DNA of 64,000 nt from Xenorhabdus stockiae (lineage in GTDB: Bacteria; Pseudomonadota; Gammaproteobacteria; Enterobacterales; Enterobacteriaceae): NCBI RefSeq assembly GCF_002632825.1, contig NZ_NJAJ01000007.1, positions 1-64,000 of the forward strand, read 5' to 3'. Below are positions 16,056-27,860 of the stretch, piece after piece. Within the stretch, counting starts at the first letter, position 1; the number at the start of each line of letters is the position of its first letter. The notes beneath the pieces were generated by a model. That model searched no databases. It saw nothing but the letters and a program-made list of their open reading frames with translations, and had not been told where the DNA came from. Both the position numbers and the translations under genes were made by a program.

Positions 16056-16231
16056 ATTATTAGCGTTCTCAGTCTGAGTTCAAATCAGACCTTACCCTAT
16101 ATCATTACTAAAGGTAAGGTTAAAGAGGGGATTTTAGCTCTTATACCTTTTATCTTTCAAGATCGTCTTACAAGGTACATATCATAGATACAGAGGAAAT
16201 AGATATGGGGAATGGATATTCTGACAAAAAC

Positions 16232-16249
16232 GCGCCGCGGATGCGGCGC
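16232..16249 (-). terminator. Rho-independent terminator after yegP
   Basis: A perfect 7-bp GC stem (GCGCCGC, loop of 4) followed by TTTTT on the minus strand, 16 bases beyond the yegP stop. Confidence 0.9.
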
Positions 16250-16265
16250 TATTAACGAGCTACAA

Positions 16266-16610
16266 CTAACTTCCTTTGGTCAAGTCCCGTATTTTATCTG
16301 TTACCCCGGTTTTCATCACAGACTGCATTCCTTTTTTCATTGTTGTTTCATCACCATAAGATTCACTAATACCAATAATCTGGTGATTTCTGGCTTTCAG
16401 GACAAAATATGTTTTGCCAGATTTATTTTTCCTCACTTCATGACGGGTTTTATCCGGAGAGTTGACTTGCACCGAGTGGATACCTTTATTGGCGGCAGCC
16501 TTAGTGGTGTACATCTCACTGCTGAGAATAATGTCACCATTTGCTGCTACCAGATTGAAGTAAAATTGCCCGTTCTTCGCTTTCTTAAGATCATAGTGAC
16601 CAATAGCCAT
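16266..16610 (-). CDS. yegP: YegP family protein (two DUF1508 repeats)
   Basis: A 114-residue cytosolic protein made of two tandem DUF1508 modules. Each has an aromatic-rich strand (GQFYFNLVAANGDIILSSE and GKTYFVLKARNHQIIGISE) followed by a helix with the K-x-x-x-x-x-G-I/M-x-S-V pattern. The function of the family is unknown; it folds as small duplicated beta-beta-alpha units. Length and position between yegQ and baeR match E. coli YegP. An AGGAG-like sequence precedes the ATG. Its own strong terminator suggests it ends any transcript entering from the baeR side. Confidence 0.9.
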   Translation of the reverse strand: MAIGHYDLKKAKNGQFYFNLVAANGDIILSSEMYTTKAAANKGIHSVQVNSPDKTRHEVRKNKSGKTYFVLKARNHQIIGISESYGDETTMKKGMQSVMKTGVTDKIRDLTKGS

Positions 16611-16695
16611 AAGAAATTCTCCTGATTGGGTAATTATCAGATTAAGTTTAGCCTGAAATTTATGCAGGTGAATTTTTTTAATAATAGTAGGTAAC

Positions 16696-17394
16696 TTACA
16701 TCAGGCGGCAAATTTCTGCTTCCCAGCGATATCCCAACCCGTAAATTGAGCGAATGAAAGATTTATCTTCATCCAGCTGTTCTAATTTTCTGCGTAGATT
16801 TTTTATATGGCTATCAATTGTTCGATCATTCACAATACGATGATCGTTATAGAGATTATTCAACAGTTGATCACGGGAAAAAACACGTCCGGGCTGACTG
16901 GATATGATTTTAAGTAACCGGAATTCAACTGGAGTCAGATCCAGCACCCGTTCAAGGTAGCGAGCCTGAAAATGGTTTTCATCAATCGTCAGTGCTCCCT
17001 GTTCGCTGACGATATCCTGCGGACGATAGCAGCGGCGTAAAATAGTTTTCACTCTGGCAATGACTTCGCGTGGGCTATAAGGCTTACAGACGTAATCATC
17101 CGCACCAATTTCCAGCCCCAGCAGCCGATCAATTTCTTCAGTTTTAGCCGTCATCATCACAATGGGGATATCTGAAAATTTACGAATTTCCCGACAGACA
17201 GATAACCCATCAAGGCCGGGTAACATCAGGTCGAGCAGAATAATATCAGGCTGGTGTTGCTGGACATGAGCAACCACCTCATCACCGCGCACCAACCATT
17301 GTGTTTGATAATTTGCAGTTTGTAGATAATCAACCAGTAACTGCCCCAGCTTAGGTTCATCTTCAACGATCAGAACGGTATATTGTGCACTCAT
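16696..17394 (-). CDS. baeR: Response regulator BaeR (OmpR family)
   Basis: A 232-residue two-component regulator. The receiver domain (about 5-120) has the acidic pair (VEDEP), the phosphoacceptor Asp in [11 protein letters not shown] and the conserved Lys in [10 protein letters not shown]. The C-terminal OmpR/PhoB winged-helix (about 135-230) includes [10 protein letters not shown] and [15 protein letters not shown]. BaeR, phosphorylated by BaeS in response to envelope stress, indole, flavonoids or metals, activates mdtABC and other efflux genes. It touches baeS end to start and closes the mdtABC-baeSR operon. Confidence 0.95.
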   Translation of the reverse strand: MSAQYTVLIVEDEPKLGQLLVDYLQTANYQTQWLVRGDEVVAHVQQHQPDIILLDLMLPGLDGLSVCREIRKFSDIPIVMMTAKTEEIDRLLGLEIGADDYVCKPYSPREVIARVKTILRRCYRPQDIVSEQGALTIDENHFQARYLERVLDLTPVEFRLLKIISSQPGRVFSRDQLLNNLYNDHRIVNDRTIDSHIKNLRRKLEQLDEDKSFIRSIYGLGYRWEAEICRLM

Positions 17395-18809
17395 TATTTC
17401 AATATCTTATTTGGTGTTTTCTGTTCAGAAAATTTGAACAAGGGTAATTCTACGTGAATCTGAATACCACCTAAAGGTGATATTTCAGCATAAATAAGAC
17501 CATTGTGCGCTTCAATAATGTTGTAGCAGATTGCCAGACCTAAACCAGAGCCTCCACTGGCTCGATTGCGGGAAGATTCGCAACGGTAGAAACGTTCAAA
17601 AATACGCTGACATTGTTCAGAAGTAAGACCGGGAGCACTATCTTGCCAGTTTAAAACCCATTTTTGCTGGCTCACATATCCGTGGATAAGCACTGTTCCG
17701 TGATCAGAAGTATAGCGAAGGCTATTTTCCAGCAAATTATGAAATAGCTGAGTTAATCGCTTAGGGTCTGCAAATACTATTGTGTTTTGCGGTAAATATA
17801 ACTCCAGCGCAATTTGTTTATCGGCAAAACGTCCACGATAGGCAGCGGCAGCGATTTGCAGGAGCTTATTGACATTAACCCTTTCTTTTCGATAAGTCAG
17901 AGAACCGCGATCCGTCAGGGATAGCAAATGTAAATCATCCACTAATTTTGTCAGAATGGTAACTTCTGTCAGTAACGACTGGATAGTTTCTGCTGTCGGC
18001 TGACGGACCCCATCCTGTAAGGCTTCCAGCTCACCACGCAGAATAGAGAGTGGAGTGCGTAATTCATGGGAGATATCTGCCATATAATCCCGGCGCATTT
18101 GTTCATTCTTTTCCAGCGTGCAGGCAAGGTGATTAAAATCTGATGCTAATTGCCCGATTTCATCCTGATCGGATGATGCAACACGCACGCTGAAATCACC
18201 GGAAGCCAGTTTATGAGTGCCTTCCACCAGCCGCTTGACCGGTTTCAAGAAAATGCGGGATAAAACGAAAGTTGCAATCAGAGCCAGCATAGTAGAGAAA
18301 CCAGCGATAATCCAACTGGTCAGCTGTTGCTGCTGAGCAAAACGAATATCAGCCTGACGGGTAATTTTGTCCGAAGTACTGACAATAACCCAACCGACCA
18401 CTTTATTCTGGTAATTTACCGGAACGCGGTAAGTTTCTTCCGACATATTGTCAGAATGACCCACTAACCGGTGCATATGGCTGTCAACTACCCAGAACTG
18501 GGAGCGCCAAGCACGGGGAGACAGTTCTTGCCGATTATCACTGTTTTGTTCGATATTTTGGATAATTTTAAAGATGGCCCGATCATTTTGAGTCAGGAAA
18601 TCCCAGTTACCATATTGCTGATATTGTTCTGTTAATGCTTCGGCCAGCATTCTGGCACGTAGCTGGCTGTTCTGCTGAATATAACCGATGAATCCATACT
18701 GGAAACTCAGGCGAATGCCCCAGTGCATTGTCACTAATACCAGCATACAGGTAGCAAAAATAGCCAAAAACAGTTTGCCGCTGATCCCGGCTTTTATCCG
18801 CAATTTCAC
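17394..18809 (-). CDS. baeS: Sensor histidine kinase BaeS
   Basis: A 471-residue inner-membrane sensor kinase. The first transmembrane segment lies near residues 12-32 and the second near 155-180, enclosing a periplasmic sensor region; HAMP follows ([14 protein letters not shown]). The phosphorylated His is in [13 protein letters not shown], with an N box ([11 protein letters not shown]) and G boxes ([14 protein letters not shown]). It phosphorylates BaeR. The frame is open 15 codons further upstream, but alignment to E. coli BaeS and a GTGA overlap with the mdtC stop favour the GTG start used here. E. coli has mdtD between mdtC and baeS; here it is absent. Confidence 0.93.
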   Translation of the reverse strand: MKLRIKAGISGKLFLAIFATCMLVLVTMHWGIRLSFQYGFIGYIQQNSQLRARMLAEALTEQYQQYGNWDFLTQNDRAIFKIIQNIEQNSDNRQELSPRAWRSQFWVVDSHMHRLVGHSDNMSEETYRVPVNYQNKVVGWVIVSTSDKITRQADIRFAQQQQLTSWIIAGFSTMLALIATFVLSRIFLKPVKRLVEGTHKLASGDFSVRVASSDQDEIGQLASDFNHLACTLEKNEQMRRDYMADISHELRTPLSILRGELEALQDGVRQPTAETIQSLLTEVTILTKLVDDLHLLSLTDRGSLTYRKERVNVNKLLQIAAAAYRGRFADKQIALELYLPQNTIVFADPKRLTQLFHNLLENSLRYTSDHGTVLIHGYVSQQKWVLNWQDSAPGLTSEQCQRIFERFYRCESSRNRASGGSGLGLAICYNIIEAHNGLIYAEISPLGGIQIHVELPLFKFSEQKTPNKILK

Positions 18810-21800
18810 AACGATTTTATTCTCTGAAATTTTGCTAAACGGCGTTGTTGCCACTTCTCACGCAGTCTGTCAAAAGACAGATAAACGACAGGGGTGGTAT
18901 ATAACGTAAGAATTTGGCTCATCACCAGCCCACCAACAATCGTGATACCCAGAGGATGACGTAACTCAGCGCCAGCACCATCGCTCAGTACCAAAGGTAA
19001 GGCACCGAATAAAGCAGAAAGAGTCGTCATCATGATTGGCCTGAACCTTAATAAGCTGGCCTGAAATATTGCTTCCCGCGCACTGAGTTGCCCGTTACGC
19101 TGAGCTTCAAGAGCAAAATCCACCATAATAATGGCATTTTTCTTCACGATACCAATCAGCAGCATAATGCCAATCATGGCAATCAGGCTAAATGGCGTAT
19201 TGAAGAGTTCCAGTGCCAGTAAAGCGCCAATTCCGGCAGACGGAAGGGTAGAAAGGATTGTCAGTGGGTGAATATAACTTTCATACAATACCCCGAGAAC
19301 CAGATAAACAGTAATGATAGCCGCAAGGATCACCAATAACTGTGAACGCTGACTTTCCTGAAAATCTTGCACAGTACCGCCAAAAGAGCCACGCACAGCG
19401 GATGGAACGCTGAGTTCAGTCATTGTTCTTTCTATCGCACTCACTGCATCAGACATCGTATAGCCTTCCGCAATATCGAATGAGATCGTAGAAGCTGCCG
19501 AAAGCCCCTGATGATAAATGTCTAATGGCGCATTAGCTGGCCGCCAGCTGGCAAAATAAGAGAACGGAATACGTTTTCCTTCCTTATTAATGACAAAGAT
19601 TTTCTCCAGTGCACTGATATCCTGGTTATATTCAGGAGCCACTTCCATCACCACTTTATATTGATTGAGAGGCTGATAAATCGTTGAAATCGGTTGTTGC
19701 CCGAAAGAGTTTCCAAGCAGGCTATTCGCCTGAGCAACGCTGATACCAAGACGGGCCATAAGATCACGATCATAGGTAATCGCCAGTTCAGAACCTTTAT
19801 CGTCGTCATCAGAATTAACGCCCGTCAACTGGGGTAACGTTTTCAATGCCTTGCGGATAATAGGTGCCCATTTACGAAGCGCATCAGAATCGTCTGACAG
19901 TAAATTAAATTGATAAATAGATTTGGCATTACCTCCGCCGCCACCGCCGGATCTGAGATCCTGCACAGGGATCAGATACAGCTCAGCTCCCGGTTCGTGA
20001 GATAATTTCTCCCGTAAACGAAGTATGATTTTATCGATACTTTCTGTACGTTCACTCACAGGCTTTAATGACATAAACATAAAACCGACATTCATGCTGT
20101 CGCCACCGGTAAAGCCTGTCACATTTTCAACAGTCGGGTCAGCATTAATGACTTGCATAAAATGTTCCATCTTCTTTTGCATAGCCTGAAAAGAAATACT
20201 TTGATCAGCAACGACAAAACCCAGTAATTGACCCGTATCCTGTCTGGGAAAAAAGGTTTTCGGAATATTAATATAGAGCCAGCCATTCAGGACGATAATA
20301 CCGATCAGCATCAATAAAACCCAGCGTGTGTGGTTAAGAACCCATTTTAATGAACGGCCATAATATTGCTGGAACCTGAGAAAAACTTTACCGAAACCGC
20401 GGGTTTTCTTCAGTGATTTTTCAGGCGAAGATTTTAGCAGGTATGCACACATCATAGGAGTTAAGGTGAGTGACACAAATAAAGAAATGCCTATCGCCGT
20501 TGCGAGTGTGATGGAAAAATCAAGGAACAGCCTGCCGAGCATTTCATCGATCAATTGAAGGGGAATAAAAACCGCCACGAGAGACAGGCTCATGGCAAGA
20601 ACGGTAAAACCCACTTCTCTTACACCCTTAAGCGCGGCTTGTGCAGGTTTCATCCCGGCTTCCAGATGACGGGAGATATTTTCCAGCACAACAATGGCAT
20701 CATCCACAACAAAACCCGTTGCGATGGTCAGAGCCATGAGTGAGAGATTATTCAGGCTGAAACCACATAAATACATCGCAGTAAATGTGCCAATCAGTGA
20801 AACCGGAACGGCAATTGCTGGAATAAGAGTGGCACGCCCTGAACGCAGGAACAGAAAAACAACCAGAATAACGAGTGCAACGGCAAGGGAAAGCGCTCGT
20901 TCCACTTCATACAGGGAAGCTCTGATAGTGGGAGAGCGATCCTGTACAACAGTAAGTTTAATATTGGCGGGTATTGAGGTTCGTAAAGTAGGGAGTTCTG
21001 CACGAATTTTATTGATGGTTTCAATGATATTCGCATTTTGTTCCCCCCGGATAATCAGGGCAATAGCCGGTTTATTACCGGACATACCTGAGGCGCGGAT
21101 ATCTTCTACAGACTCTTTGACTGTTGCGAGATCTTTTAAGCGAACAGGTGAGCCGTCACGATAATCGACAATAATAGAAGCGTAGTCATCCGCTTTTTTA
21201 ATTTCATCGTTAGTTTGTATTTGCCAGTTGTACTCACTTGTCTCAACATGTCCAGTCGGATTTCTGACATTAGCATTATTGACTGCAGTGCGGACGTCAT
21301 CCAGTGAGATCCCCTTACTGAACAGGGCATTGGGATTGAGTTCAACCCTTATTGCAGGCAATGAACTGCCAGAAACGCTGACCTGACCGACACCTTCTAT
21401 CTGTGAGATTTTCTGGGCAAGACGTGTCGAGGCGATATCATATAACTGCCCACCACCATAACTGTCTGATGTAAGCGTTAGGATCATAATGGGAGCAGAG
21501 GAGGGGTTTGCCTTGCGGTAGGTTGGGCGGCTTGGCATCCCTGAAGGCAAAAGGCTTTCCGCAGCATTAATCGCAGCCTGTACATCCCGGGCAGCTCCAT
21601 TGATATCCCGGTTCAGTTCAAATTGCAGATAAATGAAGGTATAGCCTAATGAGCTGGAGGAGCTCATTTCTTTAACACCCGCAATTCTGCCAAGTGATCG
21701 CTCTAGTGGGGTTGCGACAGAGGAGGCCATTGTTTCCGGTGATGCGCCGGGCATATAAGCTGAAACACCAATCACCGGAACGTCGATTTGTGGCAGAGGG

Positions 21801-21904
21801 GATACTGGCAATAGAATAAAACTGAATGCCCCACATAGTGTGATAGCTACACTCAATAATGTGGTTGCAACAGGCCGCTTGATAAATAAGGCGAAAAATT
21901 TCAC
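18806..21904 (-). CDS. mdtC: RND multidrug efflux transporter subunit MdtC
   Basis: A 1032-residue RND pump protein with 12 expected transmembrane segments and two large periplasmic loops. N-terminal start [15 protein letters not shown] and the motif [17 protein letters not shown] with the proton-relay Asp pair in TM4 (VDDA) are intact, as is [14 protein letters not shown] in TM10. MdtB and MdtC form a heteromultimeric pump with MdtA and TolC that exports bile salts, novobiocin and others. ATGA overlap with mdtB and GTGA overlap with baeS indicate translational coupling. Confidence 0.95.
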   Translation of the reverse strand: MKFFALFIKRPVATTLLSVAITLCGAFSFILLPVSPLPQIDVPVIGVSAYMPGASPETMASSVATPLERSLGRIAGVKEMSSSSSLGYTFIYLQFELNRDINGAARDVQAAINAAESLLPSGMPSRPTYRKANPSSAPIMILTLTSDSYGGGQLYDIASTRLAQKISQIEGVGQVSVSGSSLPAIRVELNPNALFSKGISLDDVRTAVNNANVRNPTGHVETSEYNWQIQTNDEIKKADDYASIIVDYRDGSPVRLKDLATVKESVEDIRASGMSGNKPAIALIIRGEQNANIIETINKIRAELPTLRTSIPANIKLTVVQDRSPTIRASLYEVERALSLAVALVILVVFLFLRSGRATLIPAIAVPVSLIGTFTAMYLCGFSLNNLSLMALTIATGFVVDDAIVVLENISRHLEAGMKPAQAALKGVREVGFTVLAMSLSLVAVFIPLQLIDEMLGRLFLDFSITLATAIGISLFVSLTLTPMMCAYLLKSSPEKSLKKTRGFGKVFLRFQQYYGRSLKWVLNHTRWVLLMLIGIIVLNGWLYINIPKTFFPRQDTGQLLGFVVADQSISFQAMQKKMEHFMQVINADPTVENVTGFTGGDSMNVGFMFMSLKPVSERTESIDKIILRLREKLSHEPGAELYLIPVQDLRSGGGGGGNAKSIYQFNLLSDDSDALRKWAPIIRKALKTLPQLTGVNSDDDDKGSELAITYDRDLMARLGISVAQANSLLGNSFGQQPISTIYQPLNQYKVVMEVAPEYNQDISALEKIFVINKEGKRIPFSYFASWRPANAPLDIYHQGLSAASTISFDIAEGYTMSDAVSAIERTMTELSVPSAVRGSFGGTVQDFQESQRSQLLVILAAIITVYLVLGVLYESYIHPLTILSTLPSAGIGALLALELFNTPFSLIAMIGIMLLIGIVKKNAIIMVDFALEAQRNGQLSAREAIFQASLLRFRPIMMTTLSALFGALPLVLSDGAGAELRHPLGITIVGGLVMSQILTLYTTPVVYLSFDRLREKWQQRRLAKFQRIKSL

Positions 21905-24900
21905 AACGGCTCCTGATGATCAGTAGAAGAACGCGCTAATGCTGTTTGATTATCATCCTGATGTCTGTTTTGTTTATTTCTGCCTTGCCTATTTCTGTAA
22001 TAGTGCGCCAGTCTGTCAAATAGCAGATAAATGACCGGAGTCGTAAACAGAGTCAGAATTTGGCTCATAATCAAACCGCCTACCATGCTGACACCTAATG
22101 GACGGCGCAATTCAGCACCGATACCGGTACTAAGCATCAATGGTAATGCGCCTAACAGTGCCGCCATTGTTGTCATCAGAATCGGTCTGAAACGCAGGAG
22201 ACAGGCCTGAAAAATAGCATCGTAAGGCGACATACCTTTCTCGCGTTCTGCTGCCAGCGCAAAGTCAATCATCATAATGGCGTTTTTCTTCACAATACCG
22301 ATCAGCAAAATAATCCCGATGATGGCAATGATATCCAGTTCATAGCCTCCCAGCATTAATGCCAGCAATGCGCCGACTCCCGCAGTGGGCAGTGTTGACA
22401 GGATAGTTACTGGATGAATAAAACTTTCGTACAATATTCCGAGCACAATGTACATGGCAACAACAGCAGCCAATATCAGCAATAAGGTATTACTCAGCGC
22501 ATTCTGGAATGCCAGAGTTGCTCCCTGAAATTGTGTATTGATATCTTTAGGCATGTTAATGGCATGTTCTGTTTCCTTCACGGCATTAACGGCTGCTTCC
22601 AGAGAGGTATCCTGTGCCACATTGAATGAAAATGTGGTTGCAGGAAATTGTTGCAGGTGATTAATGGATAAATATCCCAGCCGCTGTTCAATCGTGGCGA
22701 TAGCAGTCAGAGGTACGATATTACCATCTGCACTTAAAAGCCGGACATCATTGAGAGCATCAATGCCGGGAGAGTGTGTTGTATCCTGCGCGAGTACAAC
22801 CCGATATTGATTTGACTGCGTATAAATGGTTGAGATCATCCTCTGACCAAAGGCGTTATATAGCGTGTTATCAATCGCAGCAATCGTAATACCTAGCCTG
22901 CTGGCCATATCACGATTTACATTGATATGAGCGACTAATCCCTTGTTTTGCAAGTCGCTGCTGATATCGACCAGTTCAGGACGCTTTTTCAGGGCTTCCT
23001 GTAACTTAGGTACCCAGATGTTTAATTCATCAAGAGAAGTGGCCTGTAGCGTAAATTGATATTGCGTACGGGAAAGCTGGGTATCAATAGTCAGATCCTG
23101 AATCGGTTGCAGATATAAGGTGATATCAGGCACTTTGGCTATCCGGGCCTGTAGGCGCGGGATAATATCCTCAATTCTGTCATGACGTTGGTCGAAAGGT
23201 CTTAACGTAATTTGCAGACGTCCGTTGTTCAGCGTAGGGTTACTGCCATCAACGCCGATGAATGTAGTCACATTTTCCACCGCCGGATCCTGTAGCAGTA
23301 ATGCGCTTACCTGACTCTGTTTATCTGCCATGGCACTGAAAGAAATGGACTGTGGTGCTTCCAGTGTTCCCTGAATTAATCCATTATCCTGTGACGGGAA
23401 AAATCCTTTAGGTATAACAATATAGAGCAGAACGGTCAGAGCCAGAGTGCCGAGTGTGACACCGAGTGTCAGCCAAGGATGGTTCAGGACTCGTTTCAGC
23501 CATACGCTATATATCGCAATTATCCATTCAAAAAAGTGCTCACAGGCTTGTTCAAAACGATTATGTTTAATGTCTGATTCTGCTTTCAGCATTCGTGCGC
23601 ACATCATTGGTGTCAGGGTGAGTGAGACAACGGCTGAAATTAAAATTGCTACCGCGAGTGTGATCGCAAACTCCCGGAATAGACGCCCTACAATATCCCC
23701 CATAAATAACAGCGGGATCAAAACGGCAATCAGAGAAAAAGTCAGTGAAATAATAGTGAAGCCGATTTCGCCCGCTCCTTTGAGCGCAGCGGCAAGCGGT
23801 TTTTCTCCTCGCTCGATATAACGGGAAATATTTTCGATAACAACGATGGCATCATCGACAACAAAGCCAGTTGCAATGGTCAATGCCATCAATGTCAGGT
23901 TATTAATGGAGAAACCACAGAAATACATTACTGCGAATGTGCCGATAAGTGAAAGCGGAACGGCAATACTTGGGATTAAGGTCGCGGTGGCATTACGCAA
24001 AAACAGGTAAATCACCATGACAACCAGAGCAACCGCTAACAATAATTCAAATTGCACGTCTTTAACGGAAGCGCGGATCGTGACAGTACGATCCGTCAGA
24101 ACGTCAACTTTAACCGATTTAGGCAGGCTGCTTATCAGCTCTGGCAATACGCTACGAATATTATCCGTGGTTTCAATAACATTAGCGCCCGGCTGACGCT
24201 GAACATTAATAACAATGGCGGGTTTTTCATTTGCCCATGCACCGAGTTTCGTATTTTCTGCTTCCCGCTCAATGGTAGCAACATCACGCAGACGAACCGG
24301 AGCACCATTTTTATAGGTCACAATTAAGTTGCGGTAATCATCAATGGATTTCATCTGATCGTTAGCAGATAAGGTAATTGACCGCGTTGGACCATCAAAA
24401 CTGCCTTTTGGTGAATTCACATTCGCACTGACAATCGCATTACTAATGGCATGGCTATCCAGCCCCTGCGCGGCTATGGCCTGTGCATTTAACTTCACGC
24501 GGACAGCAGGGCGTTGCCCGCCAGCCAGTGTCACTAGACCAACACCACCAACCTGAGAAATACGCTGAGCAACACGGGTTTCCACCATATCCTGCACTTC
24601 TGTCATTGGTAAGGCATCAGAAGTCACGGCCAGAGTTAAAATCGGTGGATCAGCCGGATTCACCTTACTGTAGATAGGAGGGTAGGGCAGGTCATTCGGT
24701 AACAAATTGATACTTGAATTAATTGCAGCCTGCACATCCTGCTCTGCAACATCCAATGGCAGGGAAAGCTGGAAGACCAGCGTAATAACAGAAGCTCCAC
24801 CAGAACTTTGTGATGACATCTGTTTCAGGCCGGATATTTGCCCGAATCTGCGTTCCAGTGGGGCTGTTATGGCAGAGGTCATCACGTCAGGATTGGCACC

Positions 24901-25083
24901 AGGATAGAGTGTAACAACCTGAATAGTCGGATAATCCACCTGTGGTAATGCAGAAACCGGCAGCATCCGGTAGCCGAGAATACCAGCAAGCAAAATTGCA
25001 ATCATAAACAGCGTCGTTGCTACTGGACGCAGTATAAACAAGCGGGATGGACCGCCCCCTGTCACCGGAGAATCAGAAAGCAT
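21901..25083 (-). CDS. mdtB: RND multidrug efflux transporter subunit MdtB
   Basis: A 1060-residue RND transporter, the larger partner of MdtC. The first transmembrane segment follows [15 protein letters not shown], and TM4 carries [17 protein letters not shown] with the Asp pair of the proton path. TM10 has [15 protein letters not shown]. The C-terminal tail is about 35 residues, charged and cytosolic. It works with MdtC in a 2:1 trimer in E. coli, with the adaptor MdtA and TolC. Its ATG overlaps the mdtA stop by one base (TAATG), and its stop overlaps the mdtC start. Confidence 0.95.
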   Translation of the reverse strand: MLSDSPVTGGGPSRLFILRPVATTLFMIAILLAGILGYRMLPVSALPQVDYPTIQVVTLYPGANPDVMTSAITAPLERRFGQISGLKQMSSQSSGGASVITLVFQLSLPLDVAEQDVQAAINSSINLLPNDLPYPPIYSKVNPADPPILTLAVTSDALPMTEVQDMVETRVAQRISQVGGVGLVTLAGGQRPAVRVKLNAQAIAAQGLDSHAISNAIVSANVNSPKGSFDGPTRSITLSANDQMKSIDDYRNLIVTYKNGAPVRLRDVATIEREAENTKLGAWANEKPAIVINVQRQPGANVIETTDNIRSVLPELISSLPKSVKVDVLTDRTVTIRASVKDVQFELLLAVALVVMVIYLFLRNATATLIPSIAVPLSLIGTFAVMYFCGFSINNLTLMALTIATGFVVDDAIVVIENISRYIERGEKPLAAALKGAGEIGFTIISLTFSLIAVLIPLLFMGDIVGRLFREFAITLAVAILISAVVSLTLTPMMCARMLKAESDIKHNRFEQACEHFFEWIIAIYSVWLKRVLNHPWLTLGVTLGTLALTVLLYIVIPKGFFPSQDNGLIQGTLEAPQSISFSAMADKQSQVSALLLQDPAVENVTTFIGVDGSNPTLNNGRLQITLRPFDQRHDRIEDIIPRLQARIAKVPDITLYLQPIQDLTIDTQLSRTQYQFTLQATSLDELNIWVPKLQEALKKRPELVDISSDLQNKGLVAHINVNRDMASRLGITIAAIDNTLYNAFGQRMISTIYTQSNQYRVVLAQDTTHSPGIDALNDVRLLSADGNIVPLTAIATIEQRLGYLSINHLQQFPATTFSFNVAQDTSLEAAVNAVKETEHAINMPKDINTQFQGATLAFQNALSNTLLLILAAVVAMYIVLGILYESFIHPVTILSTLPTAGVGALLALMLGGYELDIIAIIGIILLIGIVKKNAIMMIDFALAAEREKGMSPYDAIFQACLLRFRPILMTTMAALLGALPLMLSTGIGAELRRPLGVSMVGGLIMSQILTLFTTPVIYLLFDRLAHYYRNRQGRNKQNRHQDDNQTALARSSTDHQEPL

Positions 25084-26291
25084 TAACTATTCTCCACCTT
25101 ACCGTTTGACTTAGCTGATTTATCGTTGCTGTTATCTGATTTTGGTTGCAGAGACTTAACAATTTCAACAGCCGCTCCTTCTGTCAACTGATCAATACCG
25201 TCTGTTATTACCCGATCACCAACGGACAGACCGCTGTTGATAATAACCAGATTATCATTTTGCAGCCCGATGGTTATGTTATGCTTTTTAACCTTATTAT
25301 CTTTACCTACCAGCCAGACAAAGTGACCGCTGCCACTCATCTGTAATGCAGCATCAGGGATGACTATGGCGTTATCCAGCGTATTTACTTTGATTTGGAT
25401 ATTAACAAATTGATTTGGAAACAGGGTGTTATCCTGATTATCAAATCTGGCTTTCATTTTTATGGTGCCGGTTGCAACGTCAATTTGGTTATCGATGCTG
25501 AGTAGTTTGCCTTGTGCTAATTGCAGTTGGTTATTGCGATCCCGGGCAATGACGGCAGGTATCGTATTATTTTTCTGTGCCTTCAGTATGGCACTGAGAT
25601 CGTTTTCAGGCAGAGAAAACAGCACGTCGATTGGATCAACGCGCGTAATGACGACAATCGGTTTTTCTCCCCCAGAAGAGATGTAGTTACCGACATCTAT
25701 CCGTTTCAGACCGACGCGACCTGAAATGGGGGCCGTGATACGGCTGTAAGCTAATTGGAGTTTTTGTTCATCAATCTCTGCCTGATCACTTTTGAGGGCG
25801 GCCTTATATTGACGAACTAAAGCGTGTTGTTTATCTAGATCCTGTTGAGAAATTAATTTACTTTTTGCCAATTGTTGATAGCGGGATAAATCCTGCTCAG
25901 CATTGGCCAGCATTGCCTGATCTTTAACATATTGGCCTTGTGCTTTTGCCAGCCTGACCTGATAAGGGCGGGGATCAATTTCTGCCAGTAAATCCCCTTT
26001 TTTCACCTGTTGGCCTTCTATAAAATGCAGGGCAATTAATTGCCCGCTCACCAGACTGGTGACATTGACAGTATCTGCCGCCTGAACTGTTCCTAACCCG
26101 ACCAGATAGTGGGGAACGGATTCCATTTTAGCGGTAGCTGCCTGAACAGGGCGGGGTGGTACTGTTGCTAAATTCTGTTGTGGGCCGGACTTTTGTGATG
26201 TTTTGAAATGGTTCCATGCAAAGAAAATTGCTGCGATGACAACGACTAACGCAGCAAAACAAAAAAAGTAGGTACGACGTTTATTGCTCAT
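25083..26291 (-). CDS. mdtA: Membrane fusion protein MdtA
   Basis: A 402-residue periplasmic adaptor of the MdtABC-TolC efflux system. An N-terminal hydrophobic segment (residues about 8-26) anchors it in the inner membrane. The lipoyl/barrel-sandwich halves flank a coiled-coil hairpin: first half [20 protein letters not shown], hairpin about 125-190 rich in Gln/Lys/Leu, second half [20 protein letters not shown]. Beta-barrel and membrane-proximal domains follow. The last 25 residues are Ser/Asn/Lys-rich. It heads the operon; a BaeR box lies about 105 bases upstream of the start. Confidence 0.94.
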   Translation of the reverse strand: MSNKRRTYFFCFAALVVVIAAIFFAWNHFKTSQKSGPQQNLATVPPRPVQAATAKMESVPHYLVGLGTVQAADTVNVTSLVSGQLIALHFIEGQQVKKGDLLAEIDPRPYQVRLAKAQGQYVKDQAMLANAEQDLSRYQQLAKSKLISQQDLDKQHALVRQYKAALKSDQAEIDEQKLQLAYSRITAPISGRVGLKRIDVGNYISSGGEKPIVVITRVDPIDVLFSLPENDLSAILKAQKNNTIPAVIARDRNNQLQLAQGKLLSIDNQIDVATGTIKMKARFDNQDNTLFPNQFVNIQIKVNTLDNAIVIPDAALQMSGSGHFVWLVGKDNKVKKHNITIGLQNDNLVIINSGLSVGDRVITDGIDQLTEGAAVEIVKSLQPKSDNSNDKSAKSNGKVENS

Positions 26292-26394
26292 ATATTCGAC
26301 ATTCTCTTAATATTGCATCGGTAATCAGCCACGCATGCATCTTATGCTAAATTAGTGTAAATATATATTTAATTAGTGTACTTGGAGAGAAATT

Positions 26395-26412
26395 GCCAAT
26401 CATGGAGAAAAT
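26395..26412 (-). promoter_or_regulatory. BaeR box upstream of mdtA
   Basis: On the minus strand ATTTTCTCCATGATTGGC matches the known BaeR consensus TTTTTCTCCATDATTGGC at 17 of 18 positions. It supports direct BaeR control of mdtABC-baeSR, hence autoregulation. Confidence 0.88.
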
Positions 26413-26587
26413 ATGGAAATTGTGTCAATGAGATAATGCAGAACGTTTTATGAGGAAATCGGAGCTATGGAGGGCGAGAGAGCATGTAAAACATCCATTA
26501 GCATACGTGATATCTGATAAAGTATCTTTTATCAGGAATGATTGTTAAATTTAAAAACAGTAAACATAGCATAATGAGATGGGAAAT

Positions 26588-26893
26588 ATGAAAAAATCAA
26601 TAATATTAGGTATTATAATTTCACTTTTTTCTGCTTATTCATTTACATCAGAAAGAGAGATTCCACTAGATATTCAGGAATACATAGATAGTATAGAAAC
26701 TTGTCAACACTTCTCGAATGAATGGGATAATTCTCTTCCTGAAGATCGTAAAAAAGAAATAGAGGAAGGTTCAGCGGAATATTGCAAAAAAGCAAAAATT
26801 TTACATAATAAACTAAAAAATAAATACAAAGATGATATTCATAAAATAAAAATACTTGATGAGTACGATATGTCTGTTCAGATAGGTCTATAA
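26588..26893 (+). CDS. Small exported Cys-pair protein, paralogue of the broken gene after hcp
   Basis: A 101-residue protein with a signal peptide (MKKSIILGIIISLFSAYSF). The mature part is highly charged and helical, with two cysteines in TCQHF and EYCKKA about 29 residues apart. It is clearly related to the protein encoded at 27861-28181: both share D-I/L-Q-E-Y, E-W-D, C-K-K-A and K-Y-K-D-D. GGGA stands closer to this ATG than to one three codons upstream. Its position next to hcp suggests a type VI-linked role, for instance immunity in the periplasm, but that is only context. The family is not recognised. Confidence 0.7.
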   Translation: MKKSIILGIIISLFSAYSFTSEREIPLDIQEYIDSIETCQHFSNEWDNSLPEDRKKEIEEGSAEYCKKAKILHNKLKNKYKDDIHKIKILDEYDMSVQIGL

Positions 26894-27195
26894 AAAATAA
26901 CAATCTGTTAGATTTTATTTTGTTATCAGTTTTCATAGCACAGTTTATACTTATAAAAACGGAAGTAATACTGAGTGAATTATCAAATAATGCACATATC
27001 CTATCTTGTTTTTCGTTGGTATAATATCGCATGATCGCTGATAAAATGAGTCGCTAGAATTAGCAACAATGAAAATATAGTTTGGTTTAGGGAATCGTGA
27101 TTTTAATCACATTGTCCCTGAAAAAATGTAGTACTTCAGACTATATTAGAAGCGATTGATAGTTCTTTAAAACCTTAACAAAACAGGAAGTTATC

Positions 27196-27675
27196 ATGGC
27201 GAATATGATCTATTTAACCTTGCAAGGAAACAAACAAGGGTTGATTTCACAAGGTTGCTCTTCAGTTGAATCCATTGGCAATAAGTATCAGGCAGGTCAT
27301 GAAGATGAAATTTTTGTATTAAATCTTCATCATTCCATTCACAGAGAACAAAATGTTAACCATAGTCCAATTGTATTTGTAAAACCGCAGGATAAATCAT
27401 CACCGTTATTAATGATGGCAATTTCAGATAATGAAAGTTTGAACCTGAAATTTGATTTTTATCGTACTTCACAATTAGGATCTCAGGAACTCTATTACTC
27501 AATTGAGTGTCGTGATGCGACGATTATTGAGTTATCACCGAATTATCCGCACAGTATTAACCATGCGGAAGCACAGCCGGAAGAAATTGTTTCTGTTAAA
27601 TATAAAGATATCATCAGTCGTCATCATATGGCAGGAACATCCGGATATAGTGTCTGGGACGAAAGAGTCTATTGA
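27196..27675 (+). CDS. hcp: Hcp-family type VI secretion tube protein (orphan)
   Basis: A 159-residue Hcp protein, the ring subunit that stacks into the inner tube of the type VI secretion apparatus and also carries effectors. It has the enterobacterial Hcp hallmarks: IYLTLQGNKQGLISQGCSS, GNKYQAGHEDEIFVL, KPQDKSSPLL, FYRTS and the ending AGTSGYSVWDERVY. Length is normal. AGGAAGT precedes the ATG. No vgrG, tss or PAAR gene is in the window, so this is an auxiliary hcp locus. Its own terminator follows. Flanking paralogous exported proteins may be part of an Hcp-linked module. Confidence 0.93.
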   Translation: MANMIYLTLQGNKQGLISQGCSSVESIGNKYQAGHEDEIFVLNLHHSIHREQNVNHSPIVFVKPQDKSSPLLMMAISDNESLNLKFDFYRTSQLGSQELYYSIECRDATIIELSPNYPHSINHAEAQPEEIVSVKYKDIISRHHMAGTSGYSVWDERVY

Positions 27676-27700
27676 TGCTGAGTTAACGCAATCACTGCCA

Positions 27701-27731
27701 AAACGCCGATAAATTCAATCGGCGTTTCATT
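27701..27731 (+). terminator. Rho-independent terminator after hcp
   Basis: Perfect 10-bp stem AAACGCCGAT with its complement, 7-base loop, followed by CATTTT, 26 bases past the hcp stop. Confidence 0.8.
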
Positions 27732-27860
27732 TTCCCAACTGTATAGGAGATTTAAGAGTGACAATGAAACAAATCAGGTACCAGAGATAATAATATCCTC
27801 ACTGTGAGATACCTAGGGAGAGCTTTCCTAATGCATTGGGCATGGAAAATTAGCAATAAA

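Noticed and set aside
20694-21164. Long open frame (156 codons) opposite mdtC
   Set aside because: It is a by-product of mdtC codon use on the other strand; the product has no recognisable domain and no ribosome-binding site was seen.
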